NCBI GenBank assembly: GCA_031296105.1
Contig: JARLGJ010000062.1
Location: forward strand, 1 to 64,000
Length of the DNA stretch: 64,000 nucleotides
Reading direction: 5' to 3'
Source of the DNA: Acidobacteriota bacterium
GTDB lineage: Bacteria > Acidobacteriota > Terriglobia > Terriglobales > Acidobacteriaceae
Shown: positions 54,268 through 63,660 of the stretch, piece by piece
Position numbering within the stretch: the stretch's first letter is position 1
Layout of the letters: every line of letters starts with the position of its first letter
The notes under the pieces: model-generated
The model's database searches: none
The model's input: the letters and a program-made list of their open reading frames with translations, nothing else
Told to the model about the DNA's origin: nothing
Position numbers and translations under genes: made by a program

Positions 54268-54295
54268 ATTATAAGCGTAAAGACACGGTTCGCAA
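54268..54295 (-). promoter_or_regulatory. Sigma70 promoter of the 2H phosphoesterase gene
   Basis: On the minus strand TTGCGA and TATAAT are separated by 16 bases. The predicted transcript starts just ahead of the ATG at 54254. Confidence 0.6.
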
Positions 54296-54383
54296 TCGCC
54301 AAGTATGGAATGTGGGGGAAAGCAAGCTGAACGGGCCTGAGCGGCACTGCCATAGCCACACCCATCCGCTGCGAAAGGGGGCA

Positions 54384-55988
54384 TTAATGGACGGAGACGG
54401 ACGCCCCGGATGCCATGCGGGCGCGGCGCAGGGCCAACACGAGGATAAGGCAGCCGGCGGCGATCATACCCAGTCCCTGGTAGAGGTCGCGGAAGGCTAA
54501 AAGGTGCGTTTGCTGCTGGAGTAATTCGTACACAAGCCCCGTTGCCGGACCGCGGCCGTTGCCGCTGGCGGGCATACGCAGAGCCATGTAATGCTGCAAG
54601 GCCGCGGCGCGTGCCTGCAAGTTGAGGTTGCCGGCCGTGAAGTGCTGCACCATCATGCTCTGGTGAACCTGCGCACGGCGGGCCAGGAAGGTGCTGACCA
54701 TGGCGATGCCGACACTGCCGCCCACGTTGCGCATCAGGTTGATGATGCCGGTGGCCGTGCCCACCTCATCGCGGCGCAGTGGCGCGGTGGCCGCAATGTT
54801 TACCGGGATGAAGAGGAATCCCATGGAGAGGCCGGCCAGCATCTGCGGCCAGAAAACGCTCCAGGGGGAGATGAAGAGATTGACGCCGCTGAGCTTGAAG
54901 GCCCCGATCAGGAAAATGACGTAGCCAACGCCGCTCAGGAAGCGCAACTCCATCTTGGCTGCCAGGCGGCCCGCCAGGATCATCGAAATCATGGCGCCCA
55001 GTCCGAGCGGCGACGTGGCCACGCCCGCGGCCAGCGCCGTGTAGCCCATCAGCAGTTGCAGAAACTGCGGCGTGGCCAGACCGATGCCGTAGAGCAGAAA
55101 GCCGACAAAGAAAATCAGGACGGTGCCGACGGCGAAGTTGCGCTCGCGGAAGATGCGCAGATCAACCATGGGCTTGTCGGCGCGCAGCTCACGGATGATG
55201 AACACCACGAAGCCGGACAAGGCCAGCGCCGCCATCCAGCAGATGAAGCGCGAGGAGAACCAATCGTTTTCCTGTCCCTTGTCGAGGAACGTCTCCTGGC
55301 AGCCCAGCCAGATGGCCAGCGCGGAAAAGCCGAGCACGTCGAGCGGCCCGGGATCGGAGTGGCGCACCCAGGGAGGATCCTCCACCGTTTGCTGCACCGC
55401 CCACACCGAGAGCGCGCCGATGGGAATGTTGATGTAGAAAACCCAGCGCCAGGAATAGTTGTCGGTGAGCCAGCCGCCGATGACCGGGCCCACCACGGGA
55501 GCCACCACGGCGCCCAGGCCGAACAATCCCTGCGCCGCACCCTGCAGGTTGGGCGGAAAGCTCTCCATCAGGATGGCCTGCGAAATGGGCATCAGGCCGC
55601 CGCCGGCCAAACCTTGCAGCACGCGCATGGCCAGCAGCATGGGCAGGCTGACGGAGATGCCGCAGAGAAAAGACGCGGCGGTGAATGTCATGATGCAGCC
55701 CAGCAGAAAACGTTTGCGTCCGAAGCGGTTGCCCAGCCATGCCGTAAGCGGCAGCACAATGGCGTTGGCAATGAGGTAGGAAGTCAGCACCCAGGTGGCC
55801 TCGCTGTAAGAGGCCGACATGCTGCCCGCAATATGATTCAGCGCAACGTTGGCGATCGAAGTATCCAGCACCTCCATGAAGGTGGGCAGGATGACCGAGA
55901 CGGCGATCAGCCAGGGATTGATATGCGGATGCCAGACCGCACGATCGTCGGGCAATTCCATACCGGCAGTGGCGCTGAGAGTGGCCAT
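54384..55988 (-). CDS. MFS multidrug efflux transporter (DHA2/EmrB family)
   Basis: The 534-residue protein has about 14 membrane segments, with signature motifs D1 (LDTSIANVALNHIAG) and A (GNRFGRKRFLLGC), and the motif C region (GPVIGGWLTDNYSW). Drug:proton antiporters of this type expel diverse organic compounds. No membrane-fusion partner gene is adjacent. It follows the tetR gene by 10 bases, so it is probably controlled by that repressor. Confidence 0.88.
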   Translation of the reverse strand: MATLSATAGMELPDDRAVWHPHINPWLIAVSVILPTFMEVLDTSIANVALNHIAGSMSASYSEATWVLTSYLIANAIVLPLTAWLGNRFGRKRFLLGCIMTFTAASFLCGISVSLPMLLAMRVLQGLAGGGLMPISQAILMESFPPNLQGAAQGLFGLGAVVAPVVGPVIGGWLTDNYSWRWVFYINIPIGALSVWAVQQTVEDPPWVRHSDPGPLDVLGFSALAIWLGCQETFLDKGQENDWFSSRFICWMAALALSGFVVFIIRELRADKPMVDLRIFRERNFAVGTVLIFFVGFLLYGIGLATPQFLQLLMGYTALAAGVATSPLGLGAMISMILAGRLAAKMELRFLSGVGYVIFLIGAFKLSGVNLFISPWSVFWPQMLAGLSMGFLFIPVNIAATAPLRRDEVGTATGIINLMRNVGGSVGIAMVSTFLARRAQVHQSMMVQHFTAGNLNLQARAAALQHYMALRMPASGNGRGPATGLVYELLQQQTHLLAFRDLYQGLGMIAAGCLILVLALRRARMASGASVSVH

Positions 55989-55998
55989 GGGGAGTCGC

Positions 55999-56664
55999 TT
56001 ACCGCAGGCGCTTCCTTTCCGCCGGAGCGTGCAGGCGCATGAAGTCGTCCACGGCTTCGTCCACGCGCCGCCGCAGATCTTTCTCGGTCATGTGCAGCGC
56101 GGGATCGAGCAGGGCGTTGAACAGGAAATCTTCCAAAACAAAAGAAACAAAGCGCACCGAGGATTTTTCGTAATCCGGGCCTCCCAGCTTGCGGACGGCA
56201 AGGTATTCGGCCAGCAGGGCATAGCCGCGCTCCGCGCAGGAACGCCACAGCGCCAGGGCCGGCTCGGGGAAGGTGTGCACCTGCGAGACAAGAATGCGAT
56301 ACAGGGCGAGAAACTCCCGCGAGCGGAACATGCGCAGCATGGACTCGCCCATGTTGCTGAGCACCTTGCGCGGCGGCTCCGCGGATTCGATGTAGTTCAC
56401 GTGGCGCGCGAAAAGCGGCTCGATGCGCGCGGTCACCACGCCGACGAACAACTCCGCCTTGCTGGGATAAAGCGAGTAGAGCGTTTGCTTGGAGGTCTGC
56501 GCGCGGCGCGCGATTTCATTGGTGCTGGCGCGCTCAAAGCCTTTTTCCAGGAACACCGCCGCCGTCGCATCCAGAATGCGCTTGCGGTACTTCACGGCGT
56601 CGGCAATAGGCGGACGCCCGCGAGGAACCTTGACGGGGGCGGCGGATTTTGAATGCGCAGTCAT
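55999..56664 (-). CDS. TetR-family transcriptional repressor
   Basis: The 221-residue protein has a TetR N-terminal helix-turn-helix (ASTNEIARRAQTSKQTLYSL within residues ~30-75) and a ligand-binding C-domain ending near residue 200. Start ATG at 56664; paired palindromic sites just upstream are likely its own operators. It sits directly ahead of the MFS gene, so it presumably represses its own operon. Confidence 0.88.
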   Translation of the reverse strand: MTAHSKSAAPVKVPRGRPPIADAVKYRKRILDATAAVFLEKGFERASTNEIARRAQTSKQTLYSLYPSKAELFVGVVTARIEPLFARHVNYIESAEPPRKVLSNMGESMLRMFRSREFLALYRILVSQVHTFPEPALALWRSCAERGYALLAEYLAVRKLGGPDYEKSSVRFVSFVLEDFLFNALLDPALHMTEKDLRRRVDEAVDDFMRLHAPAERKRLR

Positions 56665-56669
56665 GATCC

Positions 56670-56683
56670 GTACCATCCGGTAC
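56670..56683 (-). promoter_or_regulatory. TetR operator 1
   Basis: A palindrome GTACC-ATCC-GGTAC begins 6 bases upstream of the tetR start codon. Confidence 0.7.
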
Positions 56684-56704
56684 ATTAACGACTGCCGATT
56701 ATAT

Positions 56705-56718
56705 GTACCAAGCGGTAC
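56705..56718 (-). promoter_or_regulatory. TetR operator 2
   Basis: The second GTACC-AAGC-GGTAC palindrome with the same half-sites, 35 bases from the first. Confidence 0.7.
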
Positions 56719-56732
56719 GCTTTGCAAGCAGC

Positions 56733-56763
56733 AGTCATCCGGACCTTGCCGGTCCGGATGACT
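56733..56763. repeat. Perfect 13-bp hairpin
   Basis: AGTCATCCGGACC and GGTCCGGATGACT with a TTGCC loop. It has no T-run on either side so it is not a clear terminator. Confidence 0.55.
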
Positions 56764-56822
56764 TGATTTGTTCAGATGAGATGCGGGAAAAGAATACTAA
56801 GGAGACCCTGATCAAGCCGGAA

Positions 56823-56987
56823 TTTGTCAGGGCATGGCTTCAGCCATGCCGCTAAGGGGGCACCCATATGTCGCGGCTTTAGCCGCTGGGGGAAGGTCCG
56901 TCAAGAATAAAACAGCTTTCCCTCCGGGGCTGAAGCCCCTGTGTTTATGCGGCTTTTATGGCACGGATAAATCCGTGCCCTGACAAA
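56823..56987. repeat. Composite palindromic repeat, 165 bp, with 12-bp inverted ends
   Basis: The ends TTTGTCAGGGCA and TGCCCTGACAAA are perfect inverted repeats. Inside are four hairpins with 2-base loops: GGCATGGCT/AGCCATGCC, GCGGCT/AGCCGC, GGGGCT/AGCCCC and GGCACGGAT/ATCCGTGCC. It resembles non-autonomous REP/MITE-type elements; no transposase is present. Confidence 0.7.
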
Positions 56988-57067
56988 ACACCACCCCATC
57001 AAAATCTATCGGTGACCGGTTTAACTCCCGTAGAATAGCTTGCGAAACTGACTTATTCAGAGCTTCC

Positions 57068-58966
57068 TTAAACAGAAATGCCCAGCGCCTGGCGGGCGCG
57101 GCTATCCAGAATCTGCCGCACCTGTTCCAGGGCGGCTTCGGCCGTCAGACCGTACTTGCGGCGCAGGTCGTCGGGCTTACCGTGTTCGATGAACTGGTCG
57201 GGCCAGCCGATGCGCACCACGGGTGTGGCCAGTCCGGCGCGGCTCAACTCCTCCAGCACGGCGCTGCCAAAGCCGCCGGCCAGCGCATGATCCTCCATGG
57301 TCACCAGCACCTCGCAGCGCGCCGCGAAGTCGCGCACCATGGCAGCGTCAATCGGCTTGGCAAAGCGCGCGTTGATGACTGCCGCGGGCACGCCTCCGGC
57401 ATCCAGAGCCTGCGCCAGCTTGCGCGCCGTGGGCAGCATGTTGCCCAGCGAGAAGATGGCGACGCGGTCCTGCGCCGAATGCTCCAGCAGCTCGGCGTGG
57501 CCGATCTCCAGCGCTACGGGCTGCGCCTTCACCTCCGCGCCGGGTCCAATGCCGCGCGGATAGCGCAGTGCCACCGGGCCGTTGTGCAGCAGCGCGGTGT
57601 AGAGCATGTCCGCCAGTTCATCCTCATTGCTGGGACTCATGTGGACGAGGTTGGGAATGCCGCGCAGGTAGCTGATGTCGAACAGGCCGTGGTGCGTAGG
57701 GCCGTCGTCGCCGCTGAGTCCGCCGCGATCCATGCACATCACCACCGGCAGATTTTGCAGACACACGTCGTGCACAATCTGATCGAACGCACGTTGCATG
57801 AACGTGGAGTAGATGGCCACAAAGGGCTTCATCCCCTTCGCGGCCAAACCGGCGGCGAACAGCATGGCGTGTTCTTCGGCAATGCCCACGTCGTAATACT
57901 TTGTGGGATGCACGGCGCGGAAGCGGTCCAGCGCCGTGCCGTTGGGCATGGCGGCGGTAATGGCCAGCACCTTGTCGTTCTGTTTGGCCAGTGCGGTCAG
58001 CGAGTCGGCAAAGACCTCGGAGTAGGTGCGCTGCGTCAGCGGTTTGGTTTCGCCGGTCTCGGGATCGTAGGGTCCGAGGCCGTGGAATTTCTTGATCTTT
58101 TCCTCGGCCGGCTCAAAGCCGCGTCCCTTCTGCGTAAGCACGTGCAGCAGCACGGGGCGGTCAAGCTGCTTGAGAAACTCGAAGGTGCGGATCAGCGATG
58201 GAATGTCGTGTCCGTCGGCCGGCCCGTAATACTTCAGGCCGAACTCCTCGAAGATAACCGAAGGCCACAGCATACTCTTGGCGGCTTCTTCGGCCTTGCG
58301 AGCCACCTGCGCCGCGGACTTGCCGCCCACGCGCTCCACCAGCTTGGCGGCGCGCTCGTAAATGCGGTGGTAGTGCGGGTTGGTGACAAGCTTGTTGAAG
58401 TAGCTCGCAATGGCCCCGACGTTCTTGTCGATGGACCACTTGTTATCATTCAGCACGATGATGAGGCGCTTGGTCTGCGAGGCAATGTTGTTCAGCGCCT
58501 CGTAGGTGATGCCGCAGGTGAAGGCGGCGTCGCCGGCGAGGGCCACCACGTGCTCCTTGCCGCCCAGGCGGTCGCGCGCGGCGGCCATGCCCAGCGCCGC
58601 CGAAAGCGCGGTGCCGGCGTGTCCCGCGCCATAGGCGTCGTGCTCGCTCTCGGTGCGCAGCATGAAGCCGTTCAATCCGCCCGGCGTGCGAATGGTGTGG
58701 AAGCGGTCGCGGCGGCCGGTGAGCAGCTTGTGCACGTAGGCCTGGTGGCTGACGTCGAACAGGAAGTGATCCTGCGGCGTGTTGAAGACGTAGTGCATGG
58801 CGATGGTGAGTTCCACCACGCCGAGGTTGGGGCCAAGGTGGCCGCCGGTGCGCGAGAGCACATTGATCAGCTCTTCGCGAATCTCCCCGGCGAGCTGTTG
58901 CAGCTCGGCCATGGTGAGCTTTTTAACGTCCGCCGGGGATTGAATGGTGTCCAGAATTTGCGTCAT
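57068..58966 (-). CDS. dxs: 1-deoxy-D-xylulose-5-phosphate synthase
   Basis: The 632-residue thiamine-diphosphate enzyme makes DXP from pyruvate and glyceraldehyde-3-phosphate in the MEP isoprenoid pathway. Visible: active-site His in FDVSHQAYVHKLL, the ThDP motif (LAGDAAFTCGITYEALNN, which has Ala where Gly of GDG is usual), GPADGHD, and the C-domain (VTMEDHALAGGFGSAVLEEL). The pathway provides undecaprenyl phosphate for wall and exopolysaccharide. The purB stop lies about 95 bases upstream. Confidence 0.95.
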   Translation of the reverse strand: MTQILDTIQSPADVKKLTMAELQQLAGEIREELINVLSRTGGHLGPNLGVVELTIAMHYVFNTPQDHFLFDVSHQAYVHKLLTGRRDRFHTIRTPGGLNGFMLRTESEHDAYGAGHAGTALSAALGMAAARDRLGGKEHVVALAGDAAFTCGITYEALNNIASQTKRLIIVLNDNKWSIDKNVGAIASYFNKLVTNPHYHRIYERAAKLVERVGGKSAAQVARKAEEAAKSMLWPSVIFEEFGLKYYGPADGHDIPSLIRTFEFLKQLDRPVLLHVLTQKGRGFEPAEEKIKKFHGLGPYDPETGETKPLTQRTYSEVFADSLTALAKQNDKVLAITAAMPNGTALDRFRAVHPTKYYDVGIAEEHAMLFAAGLAAKGMKPFVAIYSTFMQRAFDQIVHDVCLQNLPVVMCMDRGGLSGDDGPTHHGLFDISYLRGIPNLVHMSPSNEDELADMLYTALLHNGPVALRYPRGIGPGAEVKAQPVALEIGHAELLEHSAQDRVAIFSLGNMLPTARKLAQALDAGGVPAAVINARFAKPIDAAMVRDFAARCEVLVTMEDHALAGGFGSAVLEELSRAGLATPVVRIGWPDQFIEHGKPDDLRRKYGLTAEAALEQVRQILDSRARQALGISV

Positions 58967-59014
58967 GTGTGATGGAGTATCTTACAGCCGTTTCCGGCGA
59001 GTAGCATAAGGAAA

Positions 59015-59032
59015 GCTGCACCGCGGTGCAGC
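59015..59032 (-). terminator. Hairpin after purB
   Basis: GCTGCACC/GGTGCAGC form an 8-bp stem with a GC loop, followed on the minus strand by TTTCC. A weak terminator or attenuator between purB and dxs. Confidence 0.5.
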
Positions 59033-59060
59033 CTCCCCTGTTTGAGCTTCCGAAATCCCA

Positions 59061-60413
59061 CTAACTCTTCTTCTTTGTCTTAGATGCCGCCTGGCGCGCC
59101 GGCGCGGCGGATTTCGTCTTGGGGAACACGCGCGCGAATATTTTGTCCACGCTCTTGAGCTGGCGCTTCAGGTCGAAGGCCTTCTCCAGAGTCTTGCGCG
59201 GCACGCGCGAGGTGATGTCGGGATCGTTCAGCACCAGCTCGCGGAAGTTCTTTTCCTCGCGCCAGGCCTGCATGGCGTTGCGCTGCACAATGCGATAGGC
59301 ATCCTCGCGCAGCACGCCGGCCTCCACCAGATCGAGCAATAGCTGTCCGCTGAACACGAGCCCGCCGGTGGAGTTCAGGTTGCGCATCATGCGCTCCGGA
59401 TACACCAGCAAGGTGTCGATGAGGTTTGTCGTCTTTGCCAGCAGGTAGTCGAGCAGGATCGTCGAGTCCGGCAGAATGACGCGCTCCACCGACGAGTGTG
59501 AGATGTCGCGCTCGTGCCACAACGCCACATCCTCGAACGCCGCATTCACGTTGCCGCGAATGACGCGCGACAGGCCGGAGATCTGCTCGCAGGTGACGGG
59601 GTTGCGCTTGTGCGGCATGGCCGACGAGCCCTTCTGCTTTTCGCTGAAAAATTCTTCGGCCTCGCGCACCTCGGTCTTTTGCAGGTGGCGGATTTCGGTG
59701 GCGATCTTGTCCAGGGTGCAGGCCACGGTGGCCAGCGTGGCCACAAAGAAGGCGTGTCGGTCACGCTGAATGACCTGCGAGCTTACGGCTGCGGCCTCCA
59801 GGCCGAGGCGCTTGCATATCTGCTCTTCATACTTGGGATCGAGGTGCGCGCCGTTGCCCACGGCGCCGCTCAGCTTGCCCACGCGCATCTGCTCGGCGGC
59901 AAAGTTGAAGCGCTCCAGGTTGCGCTGCATTTCGCTGTACCAATTGGCAATCTTCAGGCCAAAGGTGATGGGTTCGGCGTGCACGCCGTGGGTGCGGCCG
60001 ATCTGCGGCGTGTGCTGGAACTCAATGGCCCGGCGCTTGAGCACCACGATGAACTTCTCGATGGCGGGACGCAGCAGCGCGCATGCCTGCTGCACCAAGA
60101 GCGCCTGTGCCGTGTCCACCACGTCGTTGGAGGTCAGTCCGTAGTGCAGCCAGCGCGATTCGGGACCGACTTTTTCCGCTACGGCCGTCGTGAAGGCGAT
60201 GACGTCGTGCTTCACCTCGGCTTCAATCTGGTTGATGCGTTCCACTTCGAAGGCCGCGCCCTTCACGCGAATGGCGCGTGCGGCCGATTTGGGAACAATG
60301 CCGGCCTCGGCCAGCGTTTCGCTGGCGGCCACTTCCACCTGCAACCAGGTGCGGAATTTGTTCTGGTCGCTCCAGACCAGGCCCATCTCGGTGCGCGTGT
60401 AACGGGGAATCAC
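59061..60413 (-). CDS. purB: Adenylosuccinate lyase
   Basis: The 450-residue enzyme acts twice in purine synthesis. The fumarase-superfamily signature GSSAMPHKRNPVTCEQ is present, and the substrate motifs IGRTHGVHAEP (catalytic His) and LTSNDVVDTAQA are clear. The C-terminal ~20 residues are basic (KTKSAAPARQAASKTKKKS) and look like an added tail. Start ATG at 60413 has AAGGAG upstream. Probably its own transcript. Confidence 0.95.
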   Translation of the reverse strand: MIPRYTRTEMGLVWSDQNKFRTWLQVEVAASETLAEAGIVPKSAARAIRVKGAAFEVERINQIEAEVKHDVIAFTTAVAEKVGPESRWLHYGLTSNDVVDTAQALLVQQACALLRPAIEKFIVVLKRRAIEFQHTPQIGRTHGVHAEPITFGLKIANWYSEMQRNLERFNFAAEQMRVGKLSGAVGNGAHLDPKYEEQICKRLGLEAAAVSSQVIQRDRHAFFVATLATVACTLDKIATEIRHLQKTEVREAEEFFSEKQKGSSAMPHKRNPVTCEQISGLSRVIRGNVNAAFEDVALWHERDISHSSVERVILPDSTILLDYLLAKTTNLIDTLLVYPERMMRNLNSTGGLVFSGQLLLDLVEAGVLREDAYRIVQRNAMQAWREEKNFRELVLNDPDITSRVPRKTLEKAFDLKRQLKSVDKIFARVFPKTKSAAPARQAASKTKKKS

Positions 60414-60467
60414 GGGGAACTCCTTACAAGAGGGATGAAACTCTATTGTAACAACCGTGCGGGGAGC

Positions 60468-60496
60468 AAAAAAAGAAGGCTGGGGGAAACCCAGCC
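60468..60496 (-). terminator. Terminator of the glutaredoxin-like gene
   Basis: GGCTGGG/CCCAGCC form a 7-bp stem followed on the minus strand by TTCTTTTTTTG. Distance from the gene is ~110 bases; no other gene lies between. Confidence 0.75.
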
Positions 60497-60609
60497 CTGA
60501 TCAGGAGGTCCTTCTCTCATGTGTGGTGCCCGGCGGAAAAGGAAAACCGGTGTAGAAACTTTATCGGCCGTTGCGCGCCCTCTCTGAAGCGGCGCGGATG
60601 AAAAGACTC

Positions 60610-60867
60610 TTATTCTTTGGCCAGGCCCAGCAACTGGCTCATCTCTTCGTAGAGAAAGCCGCGGCCGGGAAGATACGGCTGCACCCATTTGCCATCGACC
60701 ACGAACTGCGGAATGGCGCGCTTGCCGGTGTTGCGGATCACCTCGTCGGCGGCGCCGGCAGTGGTCTCGATGTTGATCTCTTTGTAGGAGACCTTGTGCT
60801 TGTCGAGAAAGCGTTTGGCCTCGCGGCAGTCGCCGCACCACGGAGCGGAATATACCAACAGTTCCAT
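60610..60867 (-). CDS. Glutaredoxin-like thiol-disulfide protein
   Basis: The 85-residue thioredoxin-fold protein has a CxxC active site (PWCGDC), the cis-Pro in RAIPQFVVDG and a glycine-rich end (LPGRGFLYEE). The short ATG start at 60867 is chosen because it yields a bare glutaredoxin fold of the usual length (MELLVYSAPWCGDC). It may reduce protein disulfides or ferry Fe-S clusters. Monocistronic. Confidence 0.85.
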   Translation of the reverse strand: MELLVYSAPWCGDCREAKRFLDKHKVSYKEINIETTAGAADEVIRNTGKRAIPQFVVDGKWVQPYLPGRGFLYEEMSQLLGLAKE

Positions 60868-61008
60868 AAACCAATAGATGACAGGGCGTAAGAGAAGTTT
60901 CACAAAAGACGACAAAATTCGTCCACTACGTGTGCCGCGCCGCGTTGCCCCAAAAGCAGAACGCCTCCGCGCGGGGGCGGAGGCGTTCATGGGTTTGCTT
61001 GCTCGCGG

Positions 61009-63462
61009 TTAGTTCATCAGCAGGGCGCCGTCGGTCTTTTCCTCGCCTACCTCGCGGTAGAAGAGCTGGTTGTTGTCGAGGTACACCTCGACAAAGGCCG
61101 GTCGGGTTTTGATGCTGCCCTGGATGAGCGCCTCGGAGAGCGGATCCTCCACGTACTTCTGCAGCGCGCGGCGCAACGGACGTGCGCCGTAGCTACGATC
61201 GGTGATGGTCTTCTCCAGAATCCAGCGCCGCGCGTCTTCGGTCACCGTGATGGTGATGGCGCGCTGCGCCAGGTTGTGGTTGAGCTGGGTCACCATCAGT
61301 TCCACGATCTGGATCAGGTCGTTTTCGCTGAGGGCGCTGAAGACCACAACCTCGTCCAGGCGGTTCAGGAACTCGGGGTTGAAGGTCTTCTTCACCTCGC
61401 TGCGCACCATCTCCTCCACCTTTTCGCTGATCTTCTCTTCCTTGCTGGAGGAGAAGCCCAAGCCCTCGCGTTTCACCATGTGGCGGGCGCCGATGTTGGA
61501 GGTCATGATGAGAATCGTGTTTTTGAAGTCGACCGTGTTGCCGAGTCCGTCGGTCAACTGGCCGTCTTCAAACACCTGCAGCAGGATGTTGAACACATCC
61601 GGGTGCGCCTTTTCGATTTCGTCCAGCAGGACCACCGAGTACGGTGCGCGCTTCACCCGTTCGGTGAGCTGGCCGCCCTCCTCGTAGCCCACGTAGCCTG
61701 GAGGCGAACCGATCAGCTTGCTGACCGAATGCTTCTCCATGTACTCCGACATGTCGAAGCGTATCAGGCTCTTCTCGCTGCCAAACATGAACTGCGCCAG
61801 GGTGCGGGCCACTTCCGTTTTGCCCACGCCGGTGGGGCCGAGGAAGAGGAACGAGCCGATGGGCCGCGCCGGATTTTTGAGTCCGGCGCGCGAGCGGCGG
61901 ATGGCGCGGGCCAGGGCGCTGATCGCCTTGTCCTGCGAGATGACGCGCTTGTGCAGCTCTTCTTCGATGCGCAGCAGTTTCTGCGATTCTTCTTCCTTGA
62001 TGGACGAGACCGGCACGCCGGTCCAGCGCGAAACCACATCTTCAATGTCTTCGCGCTGCACAATGCCGGTGGTGGCTTCGTCCAGGTGATACTTCTCGCG
62101 CAGCACGCGCAGGTTTTCGCGTTCCTTGCGTTCCTCGTCGCTGTAGAAGCGCGCCTTCTCGAACTCGTGGCTGGCGATCGCGTTCTCCATGCGGTGCACG
62201 ATGAACTTGATCCGCTTCTGCACCTCGGTAATGTCTTCGGGCAGCGCCGACTGGCGCAGCTTCACCCGGGCACCGGCCTCGTCGATGAGGTCGATGGCCT
62301 TGTCGGGCAGGAAGCGATCCGGAATGTAGCGGTTCGAGTGCGACACGGCGAAATTGATGGCCTCGTCCGTGTAGCTGACCGCGTGGAACTTTTCGTAGCG
62401 CTCCTTGATGCCCATCAGGATCTTCACCGAATCTTCCTCGTTCGGCGGAGGAACCTTCACGGCCTGGAAGCGGCGTTCCAGTGAGCGGTCCTTCTCAATC
62501 GACTTGCGATACTCGCCCGGCGTGGTGGCGCCGATGCACTGGATTTCACCGCGCGACAGCGCGGGCTTCAAAATGTTGGCCGCGTCGAGCGAGCCCTCGG
62601 CCGAGCCGGCGCCCACCAGGGTGTGCAGCTCGTCGATGAAGATGATCGAGTTCTGGTTTTCGATCAGCTCCTTCATGATGGTCTTGAGGCGCTCTTCAAA
62701 CTGGCCGCGGTACTTGGTGCCGGCCACGATCAGCGAAAGGTCCAGGGCCAATACGCGCTTGTCGGCCAGGAACGAGGGAACCTCGCCGTCCGAGATGCGC
62801 TGCGCCAGGCCTTCCACAATGGCCGTCTTGCCCACGCCGGGCTCGCCGATCAGCACCGGATTGTTCTTGGTGCGGCGGCACAGAATCTGAATGGTGCGGT
62901 CCACTTCACCGTCGCGACCCACCAGCGGATCGAGCTGGTTTTCCAGCGCCGCCTGCGTCAGGTCGCGCGAGAATTCAGCGAGCAGGGAATTTTCGCGGTT
63001 GGCGGGACGCGGTGGCTGCTGCTGCACCTTTTCCTGCGTGGTGCGCTGCAATTCCTCGCGGATCGTCGCCAGCTTCAGGCCGCGCTCGGCAAGAATCTCG
63101 GCGGCAAAGCACTTTTCTTCGCGCAGCAGACCCAGCAGAAGATGCTCGGTGCCAATGTGCTTGTGATTCAGGCGCTCGGCTTCTTCGCTGGCGTAGGCCA
63201 GCACCCGCTTGCACTCGTTGCTCAGCGGCAGGTCCACGCTGGTGGATACTTTTTCACGGACGGTAGTGTGGGCTTCAATCTGCTTGCGGATCGAGTCCAC
63301 CGAGGAATGTTGGCGAAGGAACCGGTTGGTGAGGGCTTTGTCTTCGCGCAGCAGGCCCAGCAACAGATGCTCCGTCTCAATGTACGGAGATCCGAACTGG
63401 CTTGCCTCGTATCGAGCAAAGAAGATCACTCGTCTGGCTTTTTCGGTGTATCGTTCAAACAT
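61009..63462 (-). CDS. clpC: ATP-dependent Clp protease ATP-binding subunit ClpC
   Basis: The 817-residue AAA+ unfoldase has an N-terminal double Clp_N repeat ([20 protein letters not shown]), two AAA modules with Walker [10 protein letters not shown] and GPTGVGKTE, and a UVR-type linker ([20 protein letters not shown]) that places it in the ClpC rather than ClpB group. It unfolds proteins for ClpP; clpP and mcsAB are not in the window. Start ATG at 63462 matches the ClpC N-terminus. Confidence 0.93.
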   Translation of the reverse strand: MFERYTEKARRVIFFARYEASQFGSPYIETEHLLLGLLREDKALTNRFLRQHSSVDSIRKQIEAHTTVREKVSTSVDLPLSNECKRVLAYASEEAERLNHKHIGTEHLLLGLLREEKCFAAEILAERGLKLATIREELQRTTQEKVQQQPPRPANRENSLLAEFSRDLTQAALENQLDPLVGRDGEVDRTIQILCRRTKNNPVLIGEPGVGKTAIVEGLAQRISDGEVPSFLADKRVLALDLSLIVAGTKYRGQFEERLKTIMKELIENQNSIIFIDELHTLVGAGSAEGSLDAANILKPALSRGEIQCIGATTPGEYRKSIEKDRSLERRFQAVKVPPPNEEDSVKILMGIKERYEKFHAVSYTDEAINFAVSHSNRYIPDRFLPDKAIDLIDEAGARVKLRQSALPEDITEVQKRIKFIVHRMENAIASHEFEKARFYSDEERKERENLRVLREKYHLDEATTGIVQREDIEDVVSRWTGVPVSSIKEEESQKLLRIEEELHKRVISQDKAISALARAIRRSRAGLKNPARPIGSFLFLGPTGVGKTEVARTLAQFMFGSEKSLIRFDMSEYMEKHSVSKLIGSPPGYVGYEEGGQLTERVKRAPYSVVLLDEIEKAHPDVFNILLQVFEDGQLTDGLGNTVDFKNTILIMTSNIGARHMVKREGLGFSSSKEEKISEKVEEMVRSEVKKTFNPEFLNRLDEVVVFSALSENDLIQIVELMVTQLNHNLAQRAITITVTEDARRWILEKTITDRSYGARPLRRALQKYVEDPLSEALIQGSIKTRPAFVEVYLDNNQLFYREVGEEKTDGALLMN

Positions 63463-63660
63463 TCTTCCATCTCCCGGCTTCTCCGCCCCGGCCATTGCCG
63501 GTTGCGGGATGCCTCTCTTCGCCCCCTCAAGGAACCTCCGAAAATCCGGAGGCCCGTAAACACTTATCGTGCCGCAAAAATTGGCGGCCAGCCCAACCAG
63601 TTTCCTTCCGGAAACGACTTCTTCAACTATGCCACTAAACGCCGCCGCAAGCGAAAGAAA

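Noticed and set aside
57182-58972. 596-residue open frame on the plus strand opposite dxs
   Set aside because: Antisense shadow with His/Gln/Val-rich composition typical of reversed GC-rich code.
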